Positions 1 through 5,109 of a DNA stretch of 5,659 nt are shown in pieces; positions within the stretch are counted from its first letter, which is position 1, and the number at the start of each line of letters is the position of its first letter. Made by a program: the position numbers and the translations under genes. The DNA comes from an uncultured Anaerolineales bacterium (lineage in GTDB: Bacteria > Chloroflexota > Anaerolineae > Anaerolineales > Villigracilaceae): assembly GCA_938008865.1 (NCBI GenBank), contig CALLJA010000622.1:1-5659 (forward strand), in the 5' to 3' direction. Below the pieces are notes generated by a model that searched no databases, had not been told where the DNA came from, and saw only the letters and a program-made list of their open reading frames with translations.

Positions 1-187
1 TCCGCTTTCGGGCGGGAATTTTCTCCCAGGTGACCAGGTCGTGCAGGTTGGCGATGTCGCGGGTGTGCTGGCGCAGCGGGTCGCTCGGGTAGCCGTTGCT
101 GCGGATCACATTCTTGATGACGTACCACAGGCCGACCACGATCAGGGCCAGCGGCAGTAAAAGCAGGAGGGGCAGGTTGGAGGGCAT
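1..187 (-). CDS. Small single-pass membrane protein, partial (C-terminus beyond window)
   Basis: Reading the minus strand from the ATG at 187-185 gives 62 codons with no stop before the left edge, so the protein is cut. Residues 5-24 are almost all Leu/Ile/Val/Ala/Pro and end in LWYVIKN, a single membrane segment or uncleaved signal anchor. After it comes a polar, basic stretch (SDPLRQHTRDIANLHDLVTW) that should lie on one face of the membrane. I do not recognise a family. No clear Shine-Dalgarno precedes the ATG. It lies 58 bp downstream of the NYN gene on the same strand, with a GC-rich hairpin between them, so it may be read separately or by read-through. The open frame, the good anchor and the fit to the strand of its neighbour support it as real. 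Function unknown. Confidence 0.6.
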   Translation of the reverse strand, partial: MPSNLPLLLLLPLALIVVGLWYVIKNVIRSNGYPSDPLRQHTRDIANLHDLVTWEKIPARKR

Positions 188-208
188 ATCCGTTTTTTGG
201 AAAGGTTG

Positions 209-238
209 AATTACAACTCCGCCGCCATTCGGCGGCGG
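209..238 (-). terminator. Putative terminator hairpin after the NYN gene
   Basis: CCGCCGCC (219-226) pairs perfectly with GGCGGCGG (231-238) around a 4-base loop, an 8-bp all-GC stem starting 7 bases past the stop codon of the minus-strand NYN gene. On the minus strand the stem is followed by AGTTGTAATT rather than a clean T-run, so it may be a weak intrinsic terminator or only an mRNA-end stabilising hairpin. The position between two same-strand genes supports a transcript-end role. Confidence 0.5.
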
Positions 239-245
239 GAGGGGA

Positions 246-1037
246 CTATTCCTTCATCTTGACGTAGATCAAGATCGAGCCGTCGATCTCCTGGCTGCGC
301 ATCTCGAAAGCGTCCTTGAGGCTGCGCACCAGGCGCGAGAGTTGTTTCTGTCCGTACGTGCGCGGATCGAAGCTGGGATCGAGTTGGTACAGGTTGGTGC
401 CCATCACGTCCAGGCGGGCCCAACCGTCTTCGCGCACAGCCATCTCGAAGGCCTGCTCCAGGATCGGCATCGGGTCGGCCTCGGATTTATCCGCTTCAGC
501 CTTCTCTACTTCGGCCTTGTCTGCCTTGGTGTGTTTATCGTCCGATTTCTTCTTGGTTGCGGGGCGCGGCTTCTTCTTTTCGGTTACCAGGTTTTCGGTA
601 TAGACGAACACGTCGCAGGCGTTGACGAAGGGCTTGGGCGTCTTTTTCTCGCCGAGGCCCATCACGAAGATGCCCGTCTCGCGGATGCGGGTGGCCAGGC
701 GGGTGTAATCGCTGTCGGAGGAGACCAGGCAGAAGCCCTCGACCACGCCCGAGTGCAGGATGTCCATGGCGTCGATGATCATGGCGCTGTCGGTGGCATT
801 CTTGCCCACCGTGTAGCGGAATTGCTGGATGGGTTGGAAGGCGTGGAAGTTGAGGGTCTCTTTCCACGAGTTCATGCTCGAGGTGGTCCAATCCCCGTAG
901 ATGCGGCGCACGGTGACCTGCCCGTAGCGGGCGGCCTCCACCAGCATCTGCGAGAGCAAGCCTGCCTGGGCGTTGTCGCCGTCGATCAGCATCGCGATCT
1001 TGTGGCGCGGAAGGGAGGATAATTGTTCGTCAGCCAT
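246..1037 (-). CDS. NYN (LabA/PIN-like) domain protein with C-terminal OST-HTH/LOTUS domain
   Basis: This 263-aa protein is a predicted RNA-directed nuclease or RNA-binding protein of the NYN/LabA-like family, cytosolic. Residues 12-150 form the PIN-like fold. IDGDN (18-22) supplies D19 and D21, D83 lies in ATDSAMIIDAMD, and SSDSDY (106-111) supplies D108 and D110, the acidic residues expected for metal binding. FVNACDVFVY (137-146) is the usual last strand of the domain. Residues 152-188 are a Lys/Glu/Asp/Ala-rich, probably disordered linker. Residues 189-263 fit an OST-HTH/LOTUS module, which in known families binds RNA or helps protein partners. The frame stays open further upstream to 1511, but MADEQ at 1037 is chosen because the domain starts right after it and a TATAAT lies six bases before the ATG. 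It is divergent from the transporter gene. The family call is from motifs; nuclease activity and target are inference. Confidence 0.9.
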   Translation of the reverse strand: MADEQLSSLPRHKIAMLIDGDNAQAGLLSQMLVEAARYGQVTVRRIYGDWTTSSMNSWKETLNFHAFQPIQQFRYTVGKNATDSAMIIDAMDILHSGVVEGFCLVSSDSDYTRLATRIRETGIFVMGLGEKKTPKPFVNACDVFVYTENLVTEKKKPRPATKKKSDDKHTKADKAEVEKAEADKSEADPMPILEQAFEMAVREDGWARLDVMGTNLYQLDPSFDPRTYGQKQLSRLVRSLKDAFEMRSQEIDGSILIYVKMKE

Positions 1038-1043
1038 GTTCCG

Positions 1044-1049
1044 ATTATA
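1044..1049 (-). promoter_or_regulatory. -10 box (TATAAT) of the NYN gene, leaderless layout
   Basis: The minus strand reads TATAAT-CGGAAC-ATG. A perfect -10 hexamer ends six bases before the start codon, so initiation about seven bases downstream would fall on the A of ATG and make a leaderless mRNA. No Shine-Dalgarno is present, which agrees. The -35 element is poor: TTTACG occurs only at a 20-base spacing. Confidence 0.7.
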
Positions 1050-1164
1050 CATTACCCGCGCCGAATTGCCGTAAATCTGACGACCGCGCGCCGACCCGAA
1101 ACGCCTCGTCAAGCCGACTAAATTGGATGAGCCTGGCGGCTGCGCTTCGTTCGGGTTTTGTAAG

Positions 1165-1192
1165 TTGGCGCATGGCGCTCTCACGGTATAAT
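1165..1192 (+). promoter_or_regulatory. Sigma-70-type promoter of the transporter cluster
   Basis: TTGGCG (1165-1170) and a perfect TATAAT (1187-1192) are separated by 16 bases. Predicted initiation is near 1199, giving a leader of about 35 bases before the ATG at 1234. This is the only good promoter seen upstream of the four plus-strand genes. Confidence 0.7.
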
Positions 1193-1223
1193 TTTCATCC
1201 CACCACGGTGGCAGTCCAATTTC

Positions 1224-1228
1224 AAGGA
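1224..1228 (+). promoter_or_regulatory. Ribosome binding site of the transporter gene
   Basis: AAGGA lies five bases before the ATG at 1234. It decides this start and contrasts with the starts lacking a Shine-Dalgarno elsewhere in the window. Confidence 0.7.
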
Positions 1229-1233
1229 ATCCT

Positions 1234-2586
1234 ATGTCTCTCGGACGCTCTTCGTTTCTCAATGTCAGGCCCGAAGAACGGAAACTGGTCTTTTCCCTGG
1301 CCGCTGTGCTGACCGTTGCCACCCTGGTGCTGGAACTTTCGGATGTGATCGCCACGGGCGGATTTGTCAGCAAGGTCGGCCCCGATAAGATTATCTGGCT
1401 GTGGGTGGTGGATATGCTGGTCTCCATCCTAACGGCGGGACTGTACGCCCTGGCCGTGGATAAGGTGGAGCGCCAGCGCCTGGTCAAGTGGCTGCTGCTG
1501 GGCTTCGCCATCCTGTTCCTGGGATTGCGTTTCGTGTTCTCGGTGGGCGCGCCAGACTGGCTGTCCTATCCCGTGCTCTACATCCTCACCGACCAGTTCT
1601 ACGCCGTGTTTCCGCTGGCCTTTTGGGCCATGGTCAACGACCTGTATTCCACCGCCGAGGCCAAGCGTCTGTACCCGATCATCCTGATGGGCACAGCCAT
1701 TGGCTCGATCCTGGGGAATGGATTGGCGGCCTTCTCGGGCTGGCTGCTCCAGCAGAGCGGCGGCGACGCGGCCTCCCTGCTGCCGATGGCGAGCCTGATC
1801 CTGCTCCTCGGATTGCTGGTGGTCGAGGTGGCCTTTGTCCGCCAGACGGTCAACGCGCGCCAGGACCGCAGCGATACCTTCGATTTGAAACAAACCCTCA
1901 AGGTTGGCGTGGACTACATCAGGAACGTGCCGATCTTCAAATTCCTGGCGGTCTCCATGCTGCTCTCGGGTCTGGCCTTTACCGTCATCGAATATCATTT
2001 CCTGTCCTCGCTCGACCAGTCTGTGGCACAGGACCCGCTCCAATTCCAGACCTTTTACGGCTCGTTCAAGATCGTGCTGATCCTCAGCACGCTGCTGGTC
2101 CAGGCGCTCGTCTCGGGCCGCCTGATGGACAGGCTTGGATTGAAAGACTCGTTCATCGTTCAGCCCGTAGCCCTGTTCCTGGGCGCTGGATTGGCCCTGT
2201 TCGTGCCTGGCGTATACGGGGCAGCGGGCGCGCGCTACCTGGTGCGCCTGATCCAGCAGTCCTGGGACGAGCCTGCCCGCAAGTCGCTCGAAAACCTGAT
2301 CCCGGACGAGCGGCGTGGTCGCGTTTCGGTGGTGATCGACCGCTACTTCTACGACGTGTCCACCATCATTGCCGCCCTGGTGCTGGGATTGCTGCTTTTC
2401 CTCGGCTCGCTGTCTGTGATCTCACAAGGCGTCGTTTTTTACGTTTATCTGGGATTGGCCCTGGCCGCCGCGCTGGTAGCGATTGTTGCAGCCCTCCGCC
2501 TGCGCGCCACCTACGACGAAAGCATGCTCGACTGGCGGCTGGCCCGTCCGCGCCGAAAAAGCACTCTGGACGGCATCGAATTCTAA
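1234..2586 (+). CDS. ATP/ADP-translocase-like (NTT/TLC, MFS-type) membrane protein
   Basis: The 450-aa polytopic inner-membrane protein has about 11-12 hydrophobic segments, roughly at 19-38, 55-75, 84-104, 110-134, 146-171, 180-202, 234-257, 277-297, 306-328, 373-396 and 401-421. Two signatures recall the nucleotide transporter (NTT)-like branch seen in many free-living bacteria. FWAMVNDLYSTAEAKRLYP (129-147) is followed by GTAIGSILGN (153-162), and in the second half a polar loop has DEPARKSLENLIPDERRGRV (345-364). It is a little shorter than classical ATP/ADP translocases (about 500 aa), and I do not see evidence of nucleotide specificity, so the substrate is unknown. A sigma-70-like promoter and AAGGA precede it; the YkgJ gene begins 18 bp after its stop. 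Seven of its eight TTG leucine codons follow GGA, an odd codon-pair bias. Alternative: a generic major facilitator superfamily transporter. Confidence 0.82.
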   Translation: MSLGRSSFLNVRPEERKLVFSLAAVLTVATLVLELSDVIATGGFVSKVGPDKIIWLWVVDMLVSILTAGLYALAVDKVERQRLVKWLLLGFAILFLGLRFVFSVGAPDWLSYPVLYILTDQFYAVFPLAFWAMVNDLYSTAEAKRLYPIILMGTAIGSILGNGLAAFSGWLLQQSGGDAASLLPMASLILLLGLLVVEVAFVRQTVNARQDRSDTFDLKQTLKVGVDYIRNVPIFKFLAVSMLLSGLAFTVIEYHFLSSLDQSVAQDPLQFQTFYGSFKIVLILSTLLVQALVSGRLMDRLGLKDSFIVQPVALFLGAGLALFVPGVYGAAGARYLVRLIQQSWDEPARKSLENLIPDERRGRVSVVIDRYFYDVSTIIAALVLGLLLFLGSLSVISQGVVFYVYLGLALAAALVAIVAALRLRATYDESMLDWRLARPRRKSTLDGIEF

Positions 2587-2593
2587 TCACGGC

Positions 2594-2599
2594 AGGAAG
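2594..2599 (+). promoter_or_regulatory. Ribosome binding site deciding a GTG start
   Basis: AGGAAG sits in the 18-bp gap after the transporter gene. Its AGGA core lies seven bases before GTG at 2605, which supports this non-ATG start. Confidence 0.65.
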
Positions 2600-2604
2600 A
2601 CATC

Positions 2605-3210
2605 GTGGAATCCATTGACCTGGCCCGCCTCAAAGCGGAGTGGTTCAAGCGTTTGGACCAGATCCTTTCGCGCGAACACACCATCCCGCTCAGTAACTTG
2701 AAATGTCTCGAACTATGCGAAGCCCGCTGCTGTCCGCGCGCGGGGATGCGGACCATGCCTGCCGAACAAGTCGCCAGTCCCGTTGTGGTGCTGCTGCCCT
2801 TCGAGATGGAATACCTGATCGCGAAGACAGGCGTTGCCCCCGAGGTCTTCCGCCGCTGGCCGATCGACATCACGCCCACCCTGCGGATCGACATTGGCAT
2901 CCTCGACCTGGGCAAACCCTGTCCCTTCCTGCGCGACGACAAGCTGTGCGGCATCCACGAGTTCAACCCGCTCGACTGCCGCACCTTCCCACTCCTCCCC
3001 GCCAGGGATTTCCGCGGCGAACTGGAATGGACGCTGGGTGCAAACTGCCCCTCTTTGCATTTTCTCAACCCGCAATTCTCTGCGCACATGCAGCGCATTT
3101 GGCGCGATCTCGACCCATTCTTGCCGCAAGCCTGGTGGGACCTCTACGTCTTTGCCGATCACTGGACGGGTTGGCCGTTGCCCGCGAATGTCGACTCCCA
3201 TGCCGATTGA
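2605..3210 (+). CDS. YkgJ-type cysteine-cluster protein (UPF0153-like)
   Basis: The 201-aa soluble protein has eight cysteines. C34, C38, C42 and C43 form an N-terminal C-x3-C-x3-CC cluster (CLELCEARCC). The others are C106 in KPCPFL, C115 in KLCGIH, C125 in NPLDCRTFP and C148 in ANCPS. The order CC, CPFL, CxIHxxxPxxCRxFP is the hallmark of the YkgJ/UPF0153 family, a presumed zinc or iron-sulfur binding group with poorly defined roles. Residues 1-30 look helical and 155-201 are rich in Trp and Pro. It starts with GTG behind a good AGGAAG and is probably translated from the same mRNA as the transporter. The next gene starts inside its last codons, which suggests translational coupling. Family assignment is firm; metal type and function are not known from the sequence. 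Confidence 0.87.
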   Translation: MESIDLARLKAEWFKRLDQILSREHTIPLSNLKCLELCEARCCPRAGMRTMPAEQVASPVVVLLPFEMEYLIAKTGVAPEVFRRWPIDITPTLRIDIGILDLGKPCPFLRDDKLCGIHEFNPLDCRTFPLLPARDFRGELEWTLGANCPSLHFLNPQFSAHMQRIWRDLDPFLPQAWWDLYVFADHWTGWPLPANVDSHAD

Positions 3211-3922
3211 AACCTTTGGCCCCAACGGAGCCTCCCTGCACGAAGTGCGCGGCGCCGATTCCCCGCTGTTGGAGACCGCCTGCGACCTGTTTGCGCGCAT
3301 CTTCCCCGAGGATATCCGCTACCTGCCTTACCTGCGCGCCTGCGCCCACGGACGCCATCCCTCGCATCCCAATACGTACGACCATGTCTGGCTGGTGAAG
3401 CAGGGCGGCGAGTGGACGGGCCTGCGCATCTTCAGCTACATTACCACGCGCGATTTCGGCCACGGCGCGTATATCGGCTTCCTGCCCAATCAGCGCGGGC
3501 GCGGACTAGGTCGCTGGCTCGTGGACCAGACCCTGGTCCAGCTCGAAGAGGATGCCCGCCTCTTTGGCCAAGGCGGCGTTACGGGCTATCTGGTCGAGGT
3601 CGAGCGGCCGATTGATGCGGTGGACGAGTCTGAACGTCAGGCTTGTGCAAAACGCCTGCAATTCCACCGACAGTGCGGGGGAATCATCCTGCCCGTCCCA
3701 TACACCGAACCCATCATGATCGAAGGCGTGGACTACATCTCGCCCGACGAGATGCGCGGCGAACAGCCGCGCCCCATGCACCTGATGCTGATCCCCACAG
3801 AGCGCGGTGCACGAATGTCGAATTTCAACCTGGCCGATTTTGTATTTGGGATATACTACGACGTATATCGTCTGCCCCCCGGACACCCGTTCGTTGCCGA
3901 CGCCCTCTCATTTCTTTTTTAG
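3188..3922 (+). CDS. GNAT-family N-acetyltransferase-like protein
   Basis: This 244-aa protein would transfer an acyl group from acetyl-CoA to an unknown amine. The GNAT acetyl-CoA loop is visible as NQRGRGLGRWLVDQ (101-114), the Q/RxxGxG/A motif, directly after the strand AYIGFLP (94-100). The flanking blocks fit the family: an N-terminal helix around LLETACDLFARIF (28-39), strands near 66-85, and a helix 110-126. The C-terminal half (about 150-244), with PYTEPIMIEG and a Tyr/Phe-rich end, is longer than a minimal GNAT domain and I cannot assign it. Two in-frame ATGs are possible, 3188 and 3200; neither has a Shine-Dalgarno. The longer form is given, and the start may be 12 bp later. Either overlaps the YkgJ gene (23 or 11 bp), so reinitiation by ribosomes from that gene is likely. 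Substrate unknown. Confidence 0.8.
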   Translation: MSTPMPIETFGPNGASLHEVRGADSPLLETACDLFARIFPEDIRYLPYLRACAHGRHPSHPNTYDHVWLVKQGGEWTGLRIFSYITTRDFGHGAYIGFLPNQRGRGLGRWLVDQTLVQLEEDARLFGQGGVTGYLVEVERPIDAVDESERQACAKRLQFHRQCGGIILPVPYTEPIMIEGVDYISPDEMRGEQPRPMHLMLIPTERGARMSNFNLADFVFGIYYDVYRLPPGHPFVADALSFLF

Positions 3923-3923
3923 C

Positions 3924-3927
3924 GGAG
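3924..3927 (+). promoter_or_regulatory. Ribosome binding site of the HAMP receptor gene
   Basis: GGAG lies seven bases before ATG 3935 within the 12-bp gap after the acetyltransferase stop, supporting this start and co-transcription. Confidence 0.6.
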
Positions 3928-3934
3928 TGCTTGC

Positions 3935-4978
3935 ATGACCGAATCTTCTAAATCAGGCAAACAGGCCTTGTTCGTCAGCTTGCGTACCAAGCTGATCGTA
4001 GCCCTGGCAGCCTTGTTCCTGGTGGCCTTTGCCGCTATTTTTGTCTGGCTTGATCGCTTCGTGACCGACCTGGCCATGCGGAACCTGCAAGGAGACCTGA
4101 TCGCCACCGCCGAAACTGCCGCGGCGGGCATCGACGGGGATGCCCACGCCATGCTGTACGAAAGCGGCCAGATCGACGACCCCACCTATACCCAGATCGC
4201 CGACTTTCTGCGTTCGGTGAAACGTACCAACCCGCAGGCTTCGGGTATATACACCTACGTGCAAGATTCCGCCAAACCGGGCCAGGTGCAATTGGTGGTC
4301 AGCGCGGCCTTGCCTCCTGGCGCGCAGGCTGAGAATATTGCCCAGCGCCTGGGCGAGTGTCGGGTCCCACCCTCCTCGCGGCCTGACCTGCGCCAGGATT
4401 ACACTGATGTCTCGCCCGCCATGCTCGACGGCGTGAAGGTGGCAGGCTCGGATACAGCCCTGTGGAAGGACGAGTGGGGCACCTGGCTGTCGGGGTATGC
4501 GCCCATCCATAATGCGGCAGGTCAGGCTGTCGGCGCCGTCGGCGTGGACATGTGCGCTGCGGACGTGATCGCCTTGCAGCAGAACATCCGCCGCAATACG
4601 ATCATTGCCATAGGCGTGGCGCTGCTGGTGCTGATCGTGGTGGTCGGCTTGGTGGCGGCCAGCGTCACCGGTCCTGTGATGGAGTTGACTCGTGTGGCCG
4701 ACCGCATCGGCGTGGGCGAATATAACCAGGATTTCTCGCGGCTGTATTCCGCCCGCGTGCAAGACGAAGTGGGCAAACTCGCCAACGTGTTCGAGTTGAT
4801 GGTGGATAAGGTCCACACCCGTGAGGAGACCCTGCGCGCGCGCGTGCAGCAACTGGAGATCATGATCGACGAGTCCAAACTGGAAAAGCAGGTGAACGAG
4901 ATCGTCGACTCGGATTTCTTCCAGGACCTGCAAGCAAAGGTGCAGGACATGCGCACCCGCTTCAAGAGCGAAAGCTGA
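3935..4978 (+). CDS. Membrane receptor with extracytoplasmic Cache-like sensor and HAMP domain, no output domain
   Basis: The 347-aa protein looks like the sensory half of a two-component kinase or chemoreceptor. Residues 18-38 are the first membrane helix. Residues 39-221 are the external sensor, with a first helix running through LIATAETAAAGID and a late GYAPIHNAAGQAVGAVGVDM (187-206) typical of Cache-type sensors. Residues 222-244 are the second membrane helix. HAMP covers about 244-293, with the conserved Pro (P247) and DEVG (277-280). A coiled coil (about 294-320) leads into a short tail, EIVDSDFFQDLQAKVQDMR, and then the stop. No H-box, ATPase, methyl-accepting, cyclase or GGDEF region follows. 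The stop is followed by a strong terminator, so truncation by a sequencing error is unlikely. It may signal through a separate partner. The ligand is unknown; the sensor subclass is an inference from fold-like patterns only. Confidence 0.82.
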   Translation: MTESSKSGKQALFVSLRTKLIVALAALFLVAFAAIFVWLDRFVTDLAMRNLQGDLIATAETAAAGIDGDAHAMLYESGQIDDPTYTQIADFLRSVKRTNPQASGIYTYVQDSAKPGQVQLVVSAALPPGAQAENIAQRLGECRVPPSSRPDLRQDYTDVSPAMLDGVKVAGSDTALWKDEWGTWLSGYAPIHNAAGQAVGAVGVDMCAADVIALQQNIRRNTIIAIGVALLVLIVVVGLVAASVTGPVMELTRVADRIGVGEYNQDFSRLYSARVQDEVGKLANVFELMVDKVHTREETLRARVQQLEIMIDESKLEKQVNEIVDSDFFQDLQAKVQDMRTRFKSES

Positions 4979-4986
4979 TCCGTTCC

Positions 4987-5020
4987 AACGCCTCGAGGAA
5001 ACTCGGGGCGTTTTATTTTT
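4987..5020 (+). terminator. Intrinsic (rho-independent) terminator closing the four-gene cluster
   Basis: AACGCCTCGAG (4987-4997) pairs with CTCGGGGCGTT (5002-5012) through 11 pairs, one of them G-U (4993/5006). The loop is GAAA (4998-5001). TTATTTTT (5013-5020) follows at once. The stem begins nine bases after the receptor stop codon. This is a textbook terminator and separates the receptor gene from the response regulator. Confidence 0.93.
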
Positions 5021-5044
5021 GGCCCAAAAACTTTACCGAATCTT

Positions 5045-5050
5045 TATAAT
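5045..5050 (+). promoter_or_regulatory. Possible distal -10 box (TATAAT) before the response regulator
   Basis: A perfect TATAAT lies downstream of the terminator and 59 bases before the regulator ATG. No acceptable -35 hexamer sits at 16-18 bases, so its use is uncertain; it could give a second, leadered transcript. Confidence 0.4.
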
Positions 5051-5097
5051 TGCTTTATGCCGCGTTCATGGCTTGTGGATACCATCGGCAGGAAAGG

Positions 5098-5103
5098 TAC
5101 AAT
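5098..5103 (+). promoter_or_regulatory. Proximal -10-like box (TACAAT) of the response regulator, leaderless layout
   Basis: The sequence reads TACAAT-TCGCAC-ATG, a 5/6 match to the -10 consensus ending six bases before the start codon, exactly as in the NYN gene. AGGAAAGG (5090-5097) could be a Shine-Dalgarno but ends 12 bases before the ATG, which is long. A TTGTGG lies 19 bases upstream of the hexamer as a weak -35. Confidence 0.5.
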
Positions 5104-5109
5104 TCGCAC

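Larger units (their letters stand above)
1038..1233. promoter_or_regulatory. Divergent intergenic promoter region
   Basis: These 196 bp separate the minus-strand NYN gene from the plus-strand transporter cluster. They hold one good -10 hexamer for each direction, annotated separately, and no convincing coding sequence. I see no strong long palindrome that would mark a shared operator; the CCACC/GGTGG repeat at 1201-1212 is too short to count. Confidence 0.7.

Noticed and set aside
342..1022. Long plus-strand open frame opposite the NYN gene
   Set aside because: Low-complexity His/Gly/Ala/Val-rich composition without motifs; explained by GC-rich codons of the minus-strand gene.
1201..1212. 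CCACC/GGTGG inverted repeat in the transporter leader as an operator or attenuator
   Set aside because: Four to five pairs with a tiny loop is expected by chance in such GC-rich DNA.
1127..1312. Short plus-strand frame starting in the divergent intergenic region
   Set aside because: It spans the promoter, has no ribosome binding site and overlaps the transporter start in another frame.
1038..1511. Upstream in-frame extension of the NYN gene to 1511 on the minus strand
   Set aside because: The extra 158 residues show no domain, overlap the promoters and the transporter gene, and the perfect -10 box directly before ATG 1037 argues for the shorter form.
2834..3187. Upstream in-frame extension of the acetyltransferase into the YkgJ gene
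   Set aside because: The residues are Ser/Thr/Pro-rich shadow sequence in another frame of a clear YkgJ gene; the GNAT domain begins only after 3188.
3953..4933. Long minus-strand open frame opposite the receptor gene
   Set aside because: His/Gln/Ala-rich antisense shadow; the plus frame has clear membrane helices, HAMP and a Shine-Dalgarno.
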